In this document: positions 11,238-20,568 of the stretch, one piece after another
Layout of the letters: every line of letters starts with the position of its first letter
How positions within the stretch are numbered: the stretch's first letter is position 1
Assembly: GCF_900096915.1 (NCBI RefSeq)
Contig: NZ_FMYK01000010.1
Location: 17,344 to 81,343, forward strand
Length of the DNA: 64,000 nt
Direction: 5' to 3'
Origin: Acinetobacter marinus
GTDB lineage: Bacteria > Pseudomonadota > Gammaproteobacteria > Pseudomonadales > Moraxellaceae
The notes under the pieces: generated by a model
What the model was told of the DNA's origin: nothing
Databases searched by the model: none
What the model saw: the letters and a program-made list of their open reading frames with translations, nothing else
Program-made: the position numbers and the translations under genes

Positions 11238-11600
11238 ATGTTGATGCAAAATCGTAAAGCGACAGCAGCTTTGGCAAGTGTGGCGATGAGTGCTGCATTA
11301 TTGGTGGGCTGTGCTAGCGCAACACCATCACAAAACCGTATCGGTGCAGCCGCAGTTGGCGGTGCAGTTGGTGGTGCGGTTGGTCAAAAAGCAGGTGGAC
11401 GTACGGGTGCTGGCGTTGGTGCGGCAGCAGGTGCGGGTCTTGGTTCAAATAGCCAAGGTAGCTCAACCAAAGGCACAACAGGTAGTGCGGTTGGGGGTGC
11501 AGTCGGCGCAATCATCGGTGAAAAAGTCATCGGTGGTAGTACAGGTGCAGCCATTGGTGGTGCACTTGGTGGCGGTGCAGGTGCTGCAGTGACTGAGTGA
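11238..11600 (+). CDS. Glycine-zipper lipoprotein
   Basis: A 120-residue lipoprotein with a lipobox LVGC (cysteine at residue 25). The rest is made of GxxxG-type glycine zippers (GAAAVGGAVGGAVG, GAGVGAAAGAGLG, GSAVGGAVGAIIG, GAAIGGALGGGAG), as in the SlyB/OmpA-associated 'Gly-zipper' families. Such proteins sit in the outer membrane and affect envelope integrity. AAAGGAA at 11224-11230 supports ATG 11238. A strong UUCG-loop terminator directly follows, so the gene is monocistronic. Confidence 0.88.
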   Translation: MLMQNRKATAALASVAMSAALLVGCASATPSQNRIGAAAVGGAVGGAVGQKAGGRTGAGVGAAAGAGLGSNSQGSSTKGTTGSAVGGAVGAIIGEKVIGGSTGAAIGGALGGGAGAAVTE

Positions 11601-11621
11601 TATACAAAATATCATGTCCAT

Positions 11622-11650
11622 ATTGCGCCTTCGGGCGCAATTTTTTTTTG
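11622..11650 (+). terminator. UUCG-tetraloop terminator
   Basis: ATTGCGCC and GGCGCAAT form a perfect 8-bp stem around TTCG (the very stable C-UUCG-G tetraloop), followed by at least eight Ts. It is a textbook intrinsic terminator for the glycine-zipper gene. Confidence 0.95.
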
Positions 11651-11813
11651 CGCAAGAAACCTATGTGATGCATTCTTTTGAAGGATGCTTTTGAATGAGA
11701 CATCAATATGTATGATTGTGGTTAAAGGGTATTTTGCGGGTTGAAAACTATGCTTTAATTTAGATCAATTGAATATGTAAAAAAATGAACAACATGGGCA
11801 ATAAGGAATGGCG

Positions 11814-13619
11814 ATGAAGCAGAAAACCACAAATCACAAAACTACAGTTCACAACATCACGGATCAAGACGCAGTGACATTATCAATAATGAAACGACTA
11901 GCAATGAAACAACTAGCAATGAAACGACTAGAGCCAAGCGCTCCTGTGATGGGTTCGCTATTCCTGCTCGTCGGTGTATCTGCATTAAGCGCCTGTAGCT
12001 CTTCACCACGTCAGGCATCAGATACTCAGATTGCGACGGAATCCGCAGTGGTTGAAGTTGAAGCGGCGCCGATGGTCGAAGCAGCAGCGGTATCTCAAAA
12101 TCAAATGCTTTATAGGCAGTCTGCTGGGGCAAAGCATACTGGGATGAATCGCATTGCCATCCATCCATCTGTGCCACCTTATCCTGCGCCCGATCCAAAG
12201 CAAAACACTCAGAACTATGAAAATCATATCGAAAATCCGATCAAGCGGGTCAGTGAACAGCCTGTTTCGACCTTTTCCATCGATGTGGACACAGGTTCAT
12301 ATACCAATGCACGACAAATGATCTGGCAGGGGCAGAAGATGCCGAGTGAGGCGATTCGTGCTGAGGAATTTATCAACTATTTTGAATATGACTATCCACA
12401 AACCCAGCGTAAACTGCCTTTTACCACCAATACCTTGTTGACCACAGCGCCTTGGGATTCATCACATCAACTGTTAAGAGTGGCACTGAAAGCACAAGAC
12501 ATCCATGCCAAAGATTTACCTGCGACCAATTTGGTCTATTTGATTGATGTCTCAGGATCGATGGGCAGTGAAGATAAACTGGATTTGGTGAAAACAGCTC
12601 TCCTCGAAATGACCGATCATCTGCGTGCGCAAGATAAAATCAGCATTGTGACCTATAGTGGCAAAGAGGAATTGGTGCTTTCAGGGGTATCGGGTGCACA
12701 GAAAAGTAAAATCAAATCTGCGATAAATGGCTTGAGTGCAGAAGGTTCGACCAATGGTGAAGATGCCATCAATATGGCATATCGCCAAGCCCAAACGCAC
12801 CTGATCAAAAATGGCATTAACCGTATTCTATTGCTCACCGATGGTGACTTCAATGTCGGCACGACAGATACCAAGTCATTGACGCAAATGATTCGCCAAT
12901 ATCAGTCCAAAGGCATTGGTTTCTCGACGCTCGGTGTCGGGAATCAATATTATAATGATGGCTTGATGGAACAATTGGCAGACGCAGGACACGGAAAATA
13001 TTCGTATCTGGACTCGATCGGTGAAGCCCGAAAAGTCTTGATTCATGAGATGAGTTCGACTTTGGCAAATGTGGCACAAGATGTCAAAGTGCAGGTTGAG
13101 TTTAATCCTGCCTATGTGCAAGAGTATCGCTTGATTGGCTATGATAATCGTCAGTTGGCACGAGAAGACTTTAATAATGACAAGGTCGATGCGGGTGATA
13201 TTGGTGCGGGACATACCGTCACGGCACTGTATGAAATTATCCCTGTTGGTGCAAAATCGACGCTCGACCCACTCCGTTATCAAAACAATAGTGGCAGTGC
13301 TGTAAAAGGCACACGTAATGGGGAAATTGCCTATCTGAAATTACGCTATAAGCCGATGCAACAAACGACGTCACAATTGATCGAAGCACCGATCCGTGAA
13401 AAGAGTCTAGTTGCATGGAAAAATGCGGGTGCAGATATGTATTTTGCCACTGCAGCAGCGCAGTTTGCCAGCAAGTTGCAACAACGCAAGGACATTCCTG
13501 TGCAAAGCTGGCAACAGATCATCCAAATGGCGCAAGCGGGCGCAACAGATGATCGTTTTGGACAGAAGCAAGAAATGATTGCACTGATGAAAAAAGCACA
13601 ACTGCAATATCCTGATTAA
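11814..13619 (+). CDS. VWA-domain lipoprotein (YfbK-like, with DUF3520)
   Basis: An envelope lipoprotein of the YfbK type (601 aa). After an N-terminal region comes a lipobox LSAC (about residue 61). A von Willebrand factor N-terminal region (FSIDVDTGSYTNARQ, about 155) is followed by a VWA domain with the metal-dependent adhesion motif DVSGSMGSED (about 246). The C-terminal DUF3520-like part follows (about 430-600). TAAGGA at 11802-11807 fits ATG 11814 better than ATG 11808. The leader is unusually long because codons 26-40 come from a 15-bp tandem triplication (11888-11932). Function is unknown; the family is linked to surface assembly. Confidence 0.85.
   Translation: MKQKTTNHKTTVHNITDQDAVTLSIMKRLAMKQLAMKRLEPSAPVMGSLFLLVGVSALSACSSSPRQASDTQIATESAVVEVEAAPMVEAAAVSQNQMLYRQSAGAKHTGMNRIAIHPSVPPYPAPDPKQNTQNYENHIENPIKRVSEQPVSTFSIDVDTGSYTNARQMIWQGQKMPSEAIRAEEFINYFEYDYPQTQRKLPFTTNTLLTTAPWDSSHQLLRVALKAQDIHAKDLPATNLVYLIDVSGSMGSEDKLDLVKTALLEMTDHLRAQDKISIVTYSGKEELVLSGVSGAQKSKIKSAINGLSAEGSTNGEDAINMAYRQAQTHLIKNGINRILLLTDGDFNVGTTDTKSLTQMIRQYQSKGIGFSTLGVGNQYYNDGLMEQLADAGHGKYSYLDSIGEARKVLIHEMSSTLANVAQDVKVQVEFNPAYVQEYRLIGYDNRQLAREDFNNDKVDAGDIGAGHTVTALYEIIPVGAKSTLDPLRYQNNSGSAVKGTRNGEIAYLKLRYKPMQQTTSQLIEAPIREKSLVAWKNAGADMYFATAAAQFASKLQQRKDIPVQSWQQIIQMAQAGATDDRFGQKQEMIALMKKAQLQYPD
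11888..11932 (+). repeat. 15-bp tandem repeat x3 inside the VWA lipoprotein leader
   Basis: Three near-identical copies of AATGAAACRACTAGC in frame, encoding repeated MKRLA-type pentapeptides ahead of the signal helix. Confidence 0.9.
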
Positions 13620-13671
13620 CACGCAAACTCGCATTCAGCTTGTCGAAGTGGCGTACTCGACAACATACGGC

Positions 13672-13705
13672 AAAAGCCCTGCAAAAGATCTTGCGGGGCT
13701 TTTTA
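13672..13705. terminator. Bidirectional terminator between VWA gene and bioB
   Basis: AAAAGCCCTGCAA pairs with TTGCGGGGCTTTT around a short loop, with A and T tracts on both sides. It can serve both converging genes. A separate 7-bp palindrome TTGTCGA/TCGACAA lies just before it at 13640-13663. Confidence 0.85.
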
Positions 13706-13771
13706 TTGGCTTTTCCAGATTAGCTTTTTTCAGATTGGCTTTTTCAAATAGGATTTGGGATCGATCGTATT

Positions 13772-14806
13772 TTACGCCATTGCATCGACGGCAGTTTCAC
13801 GGACACTCACTTGTGGTTTTTCTGCAACTAAGCCCAGTTTGGCAAAGAGTTGTTGATCTCGTCCTTGTCCTGCATTCGGTGTGGTCAGCAGTTTTTCACC
13901 CGAGAAGATCGAATTTGCCCCAGCCATAAATGTCAATGCCTGATCACTATCACTCAACGATTCACGACCCGCAGACAGGCGAATATAACTTTTCGGCATG
14001 AGAATCCGTGCAGTCGCAATGGTGCGAATCCAGTCAATCACATCTAACTTCTCGACATCAGCAAGCGGTGTCCCTGCGATAGGCACCAACATATTGATCG
14101 GTACAGATTCAGGATGAATTGGCAACGTAGACAATTCATGCAGTAAACCGATGCGATCTTGTTCAGATTCACCGAGTCCAACAATCCCACCACTACAGAC
14201 TTTTAAGCCTGCATCACGGACATGATCCAACGTATTTAAGCGATCATCAAATGTACGGGTGCTGATGATATTGGTATAATATTCACGTGAGGTATCGAGA
14301 TTGTGATTGTAATAATCCAGTCCTGCATCTTTTAAACGGGTGGCTTGGGAAGCGTTGAGCATCCCCAAAGTCATACAAGTTTCTAGCCCGAGTGCTTTGA
14401 CTTCTTTGACCATTTCCAAAACATAGGGCATATCTCGCTCATGCGGATTGCGCCACGCTGCACCCATACAAAAACGTGAAGACCCCGAGGCTTTGGCGGC
14501 TTGCGCTTCACGGATCACTTTATCAACGGCGATGCGTTTTTCCGCTTCGAGGTCGGCATCATAATGTGCAGACTGCGAGCAATATTTGCAATCTTCAGGG
14601 CATTTTCCTGTTTTGATTGAGAGTAAAGTGCTGACTTGAATGGTGTTTTTTTCAAAATGCTGGCGATGAATGCTTTGCGCCTGAAACAATAAATCCATCA
14701 ACGGCAGTTGATAGAGGCTGTGAATTTCTGCTCGAGTCCAGTCGTTGCGTGGGACTCGGCAATGTTCCAAGTGTTGCATCTGTGCTGTGTTCATAATATA
14801 TGCCAT
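13772..14806 (-). CDS. bioB: Biotin synthase
   Basis: A radical-SAM enzyme that inserts sulfur into dethiobiotin. The 4Fe-4S cluster cysteines are in [11 protein letters not shown] (C69, C73, C76). Further family motifs are [26 protein letters not shown] and GGIVGLGE. The length (344 aa) is normal. It stands alone without bioF, H, C or D. It is divergent from the guanidine carboxylase operon, whose key enzyme carries biotin; the shared 429-bp spacer suggests a supply role, though this is inference. ATG 14806 and ATG 14794 are both possible starts, and neither has a strong ribosome site. Confidence 0.95.
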   Translation of the reverse strand: MAYIMNTAQMQHLEHCRVPRNDWTRAEIHSLYQLPLMDLLFQAQSIHRQHFEKNTIQVSTLLSIKTGKCPEDCKYCSQSAHYDADLEAEKRIAVDKVIREAQAAKASGSSRFCMGAAWRNPHERDMPYVLEMVKEVKALGLETCMTLGMLNASQATRLKDAGLDYYNHNLDTSREYYTNIISTRTFDDRLNTLDHVRDAGLKVCSGGIVGLGESEQDRIGLLHELSTLPIHPESVPINMLVPIAGTPLADVEKLDVIDWIRTIATARILMPKSYIRLSAGRESLSDSDQALTFMAGANSIFSGEKLLTTPNAGQGRDQQLFAKLGLVAEKPQVSVRETAVDAMA

Positions 14807-14982
14807 TAGATAATTAATAACTCGTTCAAAAAATCGTTCAAAAATAATTTTCAGTGCCTTACTTAGATTTTTCTTATTTCAAAAAGCATACCAATTTCAT
14901 CGGCATAAAATTGTGCTGATTCTGTTTAAAAATGAATCAATTTGCTTGATCAGAGTGCACCTTTTGTCACGCAGCTGGGATC

Positions 14983-15045
14983 TTGCACCAAAATAGTATT
15001 ACTTTTTATAAAAATAGTATTACTAAATTGGCACAGGTTTTGCTC
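14983..15045 (+). promoter_or_regulatory. Sigma-54 promoter and NikR-like dyad of the guanidine operon
   Basis: A -24/-12 element TTGGCACA-GGTT-TTGCT lies at about 15028-15044: GG at 15030-31, ten bases, then GC at 15042-43, predicting a start near 15055. This nearly equals the sigma-54 consensus TGGCACG-N4-TTGCW. Just upstream are two copies of AGTATTACT at 14995-15003 and 15016-15024, 21 bp apart, giving GTATTA-N16-TATTAC. Before them is TTGCACCAAAAT (14983-14994), an NtrC half-site-like 12-mer also found upstream of urtA. The promoter match is strong; the operator reading is inferred from its recurrence at two other promoters. Confidence 0.75.
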
Positions 15046-15067
15046 TTTATTTTGCATATATCAAAGT

Positions 15068-15170
15068 GATCTAGGGTTCCGATGGCGTGATGAGATGATC
15101 TGCGTACATGACTGGACCGAGAGATGACGGTTCGCACGAACTACACGGCGGGATAAAAGCCCGGGAGATC
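15068..15170 (+). promoter_or_regulatory. Guanidine-I (ykkC) riboswitch
   Basis: The leader carries the invariant blocks of the ykkC aptamer in order: CTAGGGTTCCG (15071-15081), ACTGGACCGAGAGA, ACACGGCGGGATAAAAGCCCGGGAG (to 15167). A closing P1 helix GATCT (15068-15072) pairs with AGATC (15166-15170). This class binds guanidinium and switches genes on. No intrinsic terminator with a U run is visible between the aptamer and the AAGGAG ribosome site at 15225-15230. GAGAT of the P1 3' strand (15165-15169) could instead pair with ATCTC (15219-15223) next to that site, so control may be at translation. Confidence 0.95.
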
Positions 15171-15235
15171 AGCGGTCTTTGCACTTGGGTGCGCTCAGAC
15201 TGTCAGGAAAAATCGAAAATCTCTAAGGAGTCATT

Positions 15236-16036
15236 ATGAGTCTGCAAAACCATGCTCAAAATCATGCTCAAAGCAACGTCCAAAACAATGCACTTGGGCA
15301 AAACAGCTATCACAATGGGCAAGCGCTGTGGGAAGAATTGTTGCCGAGTGGTCATCATTGGTCGGGTCGAGTGCAACGTGGCACGGTATTGCAATTTGAA
15401 TCGTTAGGCAAACATGCCAATGTCTCGCTATTTTGTGTCAATGCAGCGGATAAACTCGAACGCTTCAACATGCCAGACAGTTTGAAGGGGCAACACACTG
15501 CATATTTATCTACAGGTCATGTGCTGTATTCCGATCTCGGGCGGGTGATGGCATCGATTGTACGAGATGATCATGGTTGGAATGATGCGATGTGTGGACC
15601 AAGTACCCCAGCGCAGATTGCCAAGCAGTTTGGTACACAGCGCTTTCAAGATGCACGCAATGCCATGTATCGCAATGGTGTAGAAAGTCTGTTAATCGAG
15701 ATGACCAAGTTTTCACTCAGTGCCAGTGATCTGACTGCAACGGTCAATCTCTTTTCCAAAGTCAGTCCAAATGATGCGGGTGAGCTCAGTTATATCGACA
15801 GTGATAACACAGGTAATGTGCTCGAACTGCGCTTTGAAATGGATTGTTTAGTGTTTTTATCCAATGCGCCACACGGCTTAGATCGTAGCGAAACCTATGC
15901 ACCTGCGGATATTCAGATGAAACTTTTCAAAGCCAATGCGTTGGCTGAGCAGGACGTCTGTCGAGATTCATGCCAGCAAAACCAGAATGGTTTTGCCAAT
16001 AACGCACGCTACTACGCCCTGCAAGGTGCGTACTAA
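15236..16036 (+). CDS. DUF1989 protein, carboxyguanidine deiminase subunit (urea amidolyase-associated protein 1)
   Basis: The first gene after the guanidine-I riboswitch and one of two DUF1989 paralogues. In guanidine-degrading bacteria such pairs form carboxyguanidine deiminase (CgdAB), which turns carboxyguanidine into allophanate with release of ammonia; which subunit this is cannot be told here. Family features include the cysteine in FCVNAADKLERFNMPDS (about residue 64), HDDHGW-type VRDDHGWNDAMCGPS (about 105) and GNVLELRFEMDCLVFLSNAPH (about 200). The first 25 residues are a low-complexity Asn/Gln/His tract made of 12-bp DNA repeats. AAGGAG lies 5 bp before ATG 15236. Confidence 0.9.
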   Translation: MSLQNHAQNHAQSNVQNNALGQNSYHNGQALWEELLPSGHHWSGRVQRGTVLQFESLGKHANVSLFCVNAADKLERFNMPDSLKGQHTAYLSTGHVLYSDLGRVMASIVRDDHGWNDAMCGPSTPAQIAKQFGTQRFQDARNAMYRNGVESLLIEMTKFSLSASDLTATVNLFSKVSPNDAGELSYIDSDNTGNVLELRFEMDCLVFLSNAPHGLDRSETYAPADIQMKLFKANALAEQDVCRDSCQQNQNGFANNARYYALQGAY

Positions 16037-16087
16037 AGTGTTGCATCAGCACTGAGAAAAAAGATCAATATCGGCATTTGGAGCATT

Positions 16088-16744
16088 ATGATGAGCAATT
16101 TAGCACTACAACAGTTTGAAAACAGTACCTTAAGTGAAGTCTGTCTTGCGGGCGACGCATGGATGTGCGAAGTCAAAAAAGGGCAATTATTTCGTATCGT
16201 CGACCTTGAAGGCAATCAAGCCGTAGACACCTTATTCTTCTCGGCAAACAATCCCGAAGAGCGTTATAGCGCCACCGATACTATTGCGCAAAATCAACGG
16301 ATTTATCTTGAGAAAGGCACCACTTTGTACTCTAACTTTGCCCAGCCGATCGCCACCATTGTCGATGATAACTGTGGGCGTCACGATACCTTGGGCGGTG
16401 CGTGTTCTTGTGAAAGCAACACCGTGCGTTACTCGCATGATAAATATCCGATGCATAGCTGTCGCAACAACTATATGTATGCTTTGGCAACCCATCCAAT
16501 CGCCAAAAAACATGCGCTGAGTGTCAAGCACATTGGTCCAAATATTAACTTTTTTATGAATGTGCCCGTGACCAGTGACGGGCACCTCAAGTTTGATGAT
16601 GGCATCTCGGCACCAGGAAAATATGTCGAAGTGCGTGCCGAGCAGGATTTAATTGTGCTGATTTCCAACTGTCCACAGCTGAATAATCCATGTAATGCCT
16701 ACAACCCAACCCGTATCCAATTGATCGTTCGTGATCAGGCTTAA
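16088..16744 (+). CDS. DUF1989 protein, carboxyguanidine deiminase subunit (urea amidolyase-associated protein 2)
   Basis: The second DUF1989 protein (218 aa), paired with the preceding gene in the presumed carboxyguanidine deiminase. Probable metal-ligand and active-site residues lie in DDNCGRHDTLGGACSCES (about residues 93-110) and HDKYPMHSCRNNY, with FMNVPVTSDGHL and a C-terminal LIVLISNCPQLNNPCNAYNPT. GGAG at 16080-16083 is spaced best for ATG 16091, so the first of the two tandem methionines may not be used. A 51-bp gap separates it from the first subunit and 17 bp from the carboxylase, which indicates one operon. Confidence 0.9.
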   Translation: MMSNLALQQFENSTLSEVCLAGDAWMCEVKKGQLFRIVDLEGNQAVDTLFFSANNPEERYSATDTIAQNQRIYLEKGTTLYSNFAQPIATIVDDNCGRHDTLGGACSCESNTVRYSHDKYPMHSCRNNYMYALATHPIAKKHALSVKHIGPNINFFMNVPVTSDGHLKFDDGISAPGKYVEVRAEQDLIVLISNCPQLNNPCNAYNPTRIQLIVRDQA

Positions 16745-16761
16745 GCACCCAAGGAGCTGAT

Positions 16762-19700
16762 ATGTTTAATAAAGTACTGATTGCGAATCGTGGGGCGATT
16801 GCCTGTCGTATTATCCGCACCTTAAAAAAACTCAACATCCAATCGGTGGCGGTGTACTCCGAAGCAGATCGTGATTCCTTGCATGTCAGTATGGCGGATG
16901 AAGCCTATTGCATCGGTGAAGCGCCTGCCAACAAAAGCTATTTGAATGTCGACAAAATCCTCGAAATCGCCAAAAGCACAGGGGCACAAGGCATTCACCC
17001 TGGTTATGGCTTCTTGTCTGAAAATGCAGAATTTAGTGATTTGTGTGATCAAAACGGCATCGCCTTTATCGGACCGACCGCCGATCAAATGCTGGCATTT
17101 GGACTCAAACACACGGCTCGGGAGTTGGCGATTCAAAGTCAAGTACCATTGCTCCCAGGTAGTGGCTTGTTGGCGGATGAAGCCGAAGCACTCAGCGAAG
17201 CAACACGCATTGGCTATCCTGTGATGCTGAAAAGTACCGCAGGCGGTGGCGGGATCGGCATGCGTTTGGTATGGAATGAATCAGAACTCAAAGAAGCCTA
17301 CGCCACCGTATCTTATCTTGCGCAAGCCAACTTTAAAGATGCAGGCATTTATCTGGAGAAATTTGTCGAAAATGCCCGTCATATCGAAGTACAAATCTTC
17401 GGTGATGGACAAGGGCATGTGTTGGCATTGGGTGAACGGGATTGTTCAGTGCAACGTCGTAACCAAAAAGTGATCGAAGAAACCCCAGCACCACATCTAT
17501 CCGATGCACAGCGAGATTACATCCAAAAAGTTGCGATTCAACTGATGCAGTCGGTGAAATATCGCTCAGCGGGTACGGTCGAATTCGTGATGGACACCGA
17601 TACGCAAGAATTTTATTTCCTTGAGGTGAATACCCGTTTGCAGGTCGAACATGGTGTGACTGAGCAAGTCTTTGGGGTGGATTTGGTTGAGTGGATGGTG
17701 ACTTTGGCAAGTGGCGATTTGCAGCTGCCTGCGAGCTTGCCTGCGCCACGAGGACATTCGATCCAAGTGCGCTTGTATGCCGAAGACCCTGTGAAAAATT
17801 TCCAGCCGAGTGCGGGCTTGCTGACAGATGTGCAGTTTGACCCACGTGCTCGTGTGGAAACTTGGGTAGAAACGGGCTCAAATGTGTCGTCATATTATGA
17901 CCCGATGATTGCCAAGATCATTGTCACGGCAGATGATCGTGAAGATGCGATTCAGGCGATGAGCGATGTCTTGGCACAGACCAAAATCGCAGGCATTGAA
18001 ACCAACTTGGAATATCTACAAAACATCGTTGCAGGTGAAGTATTCCAAGCAGGCACACAGACCACTCGTTTCCTCAACAGCTTCACATGGCAAGTGCAAA
18101 AAATCGAAGTCTTGCAGGCAGGGATTCAGACAGCGGTGCAAGATGTCACAGGACGATTGGGCTACTGGGATGTCGGTGTGCCGCCGTCAGGCGCGATGGA
18201 TGCCTTGAGTCTGAATGTTGCTAACCAATTACTCGGTAATGCCTACAACACCGCTGGGCTCGAATGCACCTTGCAAGGGCCAACCTTAAAGTTTCATTGT
18301 GATAGTCAGATCGTCATCACAGGCGGTGAGATGAGTGCCACCCTAGACGGTGAAGCAGTAGCCATGTATGCCACGGTCGCCGTGAAAAAAGGACAAGTGC
18401 TGAAATGTGGCAAAATCAGCACGGGTTGCCGTAGTTATATCGGTATCAAAGACGGTTTGAATTTACCTGAGTATTTAGGCAGTCAGGCGACGTTTACACT
18501 CGGTCAGTTTGGCGGGCATGCAGGGCGTAACCTATTGATTGGTGATATGTTGCCGATTTTTGCCAATCCAGTCGAACAACAAAGCCAACACGCACTCAGT
18601 GAAAACGACAAGCCAAATTTCCAAAAAACATGGCAAATCGCTGTGATGTATGGCCCTCACGGTGAGCCTGATTTCTTTACGCCAAGTGATATTGACACCT
18701 TCTTTGCGCATGAGTTTGAGATTCACTATAACTCGAGCCGTACAGGGATTCGCCTGATTGGACCGAAGCCAGATTGGGCACGTACCGATGGCGGTGAAGC
18801 GGGTCTACATCCATCGAATATTCATGACAATGCCTATGCGATTGGTGCGATCGACTTTACAGGTGATATGCCGATTATCCTTGGTCCAGATGGCCCGAGT
18901 TTGGGTGGTTTTGTTTGTCCTGCGGTGGTGATTCATTCGGAGCTGTGGAAGCTCGGACAGCTCAAAGCAGGGGATAAGGTACAATTTATCCCTGTCAGTT
19001 ATGCACAAGCGCAACAGTTAAATTTGAAATATAAAGCCGAGATACAGCAAGACAGCGTGGCAATGGGGAATTATTCCGCCACTTTCCAAGCTGAAACAGA
19101 GACTTTGCAAGATGCGGTATTGGCTCGTCAAAGTGGTGTAAATGGTGCGCCTGACGTGGTCTACCGTCCTGCAGGCAATCATTATCTGTTGGTTGAATAT
19201 GGCGATTTGGTCTTAGATCTTAATTTGCGCTTCCGTATTCATGCGTTGATGCAATGGGTCAAAGATCACACCCAAAATAATCAAATTGACGGCATTATCG
19301 ATCTCACACCTGGGATTCGCTCGCTACAAATCCATTTCGATGCGACCGTGCTTGATCAGCCAACTTTACTTCAGATGTTGCAACAGGCAGAAAGCGAATT
19401 GCCTGATATTGAAAATATGCAAGTCCCATCTCGTACCGTGTATTTGCCATTGGCTTGGGAAGATTCACAAACCCAACTTGCCACCGAAAAATACACGCAA
19501 CTGGTGCGTGAGGATGCGCCGTGGTGTCCTGACAATGTCGAATTCATCCGCCGTATCAATGGCTTGGCGTCTAAACAAGCAGTCAAAGATGTGGTCTATA
19601 ACACCAACTATTTGGTGATGGGTTTGGGTGATGTCTATCTTGGTGCGCCAGTGGCAACGCCACTTGATCCACGCCATCGTCTGGTCACCACCAAATACAA

Positions 19701-20382
19701 TCCTGCACGGACATGGACACCTGAAAATGCAGTCGGTATCGGCGGTGCGTATATGTGTGTCTACGGCATGGAAGGACCGGGGGGCTATCAATTCGTTGGG
19801 CGTACCACGCAAATGTGGAGTCGCTATCGTCGTAATGACAACTTCGAGGTGGATAAGCCGTGGTTACTACGCTTCTTTGACCAAATTAAATTTTATGAAG
19901 TCAGCGAAGCCGAATTGCTCGACATGCGAGAAGATTTCAAAGCGGGGCGTTTGCAAATTCGCATTGAAGAAGGCGTGCTCAATCTCAAGGAATACAATGC
20001 CTTCTTAAATGAAAATGCCGAGAGTATCCAAGCCTTCAAACAGGTGCAACAAGCCAACTTTGAAGCTGAACGTCAGCGCTGGCATGAGGCAGGACTTGCT
20101 GAATATATCTCAGATAGTGCCGATGATGTCAGTGATGATAGTGAAATCGACATTCCTGAACATGGTATGGCGGTGGAATCGCACATGCCTGGCTCGATTT
20201 GGAAAGTTGAATGTGCTGTTGGCGATGTGGTCGAAGAAGGGCAGACTCTGGCGGTGATCGAAGCGATGAAAATCGAAATCCCGATCGTTGCGCCAGAGCG
20301 TATGAAAGTGCATCAAGTCTTGGCAGATAAGGGCAATGCGGTGAAGACAGGGCAGGTGTTGTTTGTCCTTGATGCCATCTAG
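16762..20382 (+). CDS. Biotin-dependent guanidine carboxylase (urea carboxylase family)
   Basis: A 1206-residue multidomain carboxylase. The order is biotin carboxylase with ATP-grasp (about 1-450; STAGGGGIGMR near 158-168 and EVNTRLQVEHGVTE near 289-302), then the KipA/AHS2-type half of the carboxyltransferase from about 456 (VTGRLGYWDVGVPPSGAMD), then the KipI/AHS1-type half from about 797, and a biotinyl domain at the end with EAMKIE (biotin on K1170). The urea carboxylase family includes enzymes that prefer guanidine and are encoded with DUF1989 partners behind guanidine riboswitches; this context makes guanidine the likely substrate, giving carboxyguanidine. Direct substrate-specificity residues were not checked. 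Confidence 0.93.
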   Translation: MFNKVLIANRGAIACRIIRTLKKLNIQSVAVYSEADRDSLHVSMADEAYCIGEAPANKSYLNVDKILEIAKSTGAQGIHPGYGFLSENAEFSDLCDQNGIAFIGPTADQMLAFGLKHTARELAIQSQVPLLPGSGLLADEAEALSEATRIGYPVMLKSTAGGGGIGMRLVWNESELKEAYATVSYLAQANFKDAGIYLEKFVENARHIEVQIFGDGQGHVLALGERDCSVQRRNQKVIEETPAPHLSDAQRDYIQKVAIQLMQSVKYRSAGTVEFVMDTDTQEFYFLEVNTRLQVEHGVTEQVFGVDLVEWMVTLASGDLQLPASLPAPRGHSIQVRLYAEDPVKNFQPSAGLLTDVQFDPRARVETWVETGSNVSSYYDPMIAKIIVTADDREDAIQAMSDVLAQTKIAGIETNLEYLQNIVAGEVFQAGTQTTRFLNSFTWQVQKIEVLQAGIQTAVQDVTGRLGYWDVGVPPSGAMDALSLNVANQLLGNAYNTAGLECTLQGPTLKFHCDSQIVITGGEMSATLDGEAVAMYATVAVKKGQVLKCGKISTGCRSYIGIKDGLNLPEYLGSQATFTLGQFGGHAGRNLLIGDMLPIFANPVEQQSQHALSENDKPNFQKTWQIAVMYGPHGEPDFFTPSDIDTFFAHEFEIHYNSSRTGIRLIGPKPDWARTDGGEAGLHPSNIHDNAYAIGAIDFTGDMPIILGPDGPSLGGFVCPAVVIHSELWKLGQLKAGDKVQFIPVSYAQAQQLNLKYKAEIQQDSVAMGNYSATFQAETETLQDAVLARQSGVNGAPDVVYRPAGNHYLLVEYGDLVLDLNLRFRIHALMQWVKDHTQNNQIDGIIDLTPGIRSLQIHFDATVLDQPTLLQMLQQAESELPDIENMQVPSRTVYLPLAWEDSQTQLATEKYTQLVREDAPWCPDNVEFIRRINGLASKQAVKDVVYNTNYLVMGLGDVYLGAPVATPLDPRHRLVTTKYNPARTWTPENAVGIGGAYMCVYGMEGPGGYQFVGRTTQMWSRYRRNDNFEVDKPWLLRFFDQIKFYEVSEAELLDMREDFKAGRLQIRIEEGVLNLKEYNAFLNENAESIQAFKQVQQANFEAERQRWHEAGLAEYISDSADDVSDDSEIDIPEHGMAVESHMPGSIWKVECAVGDVVEEGQTLAVIEAMKIEIPIVAPERMKVHQVLADKGNAVKTGQVLFVLDAI

Positions 20383-20418
20383 CGAACGCTGTCACGAGAA
20401 GCTGTAAATACCATCCTT

Positions 20419-20452
20419 AAAAAACCTTGTTCATTCGTGAGCAAGGTTTTTT
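20419..20452 (+). terminator. Terminator of the guanidine-I operon
   Basis: A 15-bp stem (AAAAAACCTTGTTCA with TGAGCAAGGTTTTTT, one G-U pair) closes a TTCG loop and ends in six Ts. It closes the carboxylase operon and shows that the downstream locus genes need their own promoter. Confidence 0.93.
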
Positions 20453-20568
20453 GCGTTTTAATGTATTAGGGGCAATGTGGATTCGATATGTTGGTTTAAA
20501 ATTGCGAGGCGTCAGAAATTTTTAGACTTGCTTGTATATTTCCGATGACCATCATTAAAGAGAACATA

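Noticed and set aside
15171..15235. An intrinsic terminator as expression platform of the guanidine-I riboswitch
   Set aside because: A GCAC/GTGC hairpin exists, but no run of Ts follows it.
16762..20382. Reading the carboxylase as an ordinary urea carboxylase for urea use
   Set aside because: The guanidine-I aptamer, the two DUF1989 partners and a separate allophanate hydrolase fit the guanidine pathway better. Urea activity as a side reaction is not excluded.
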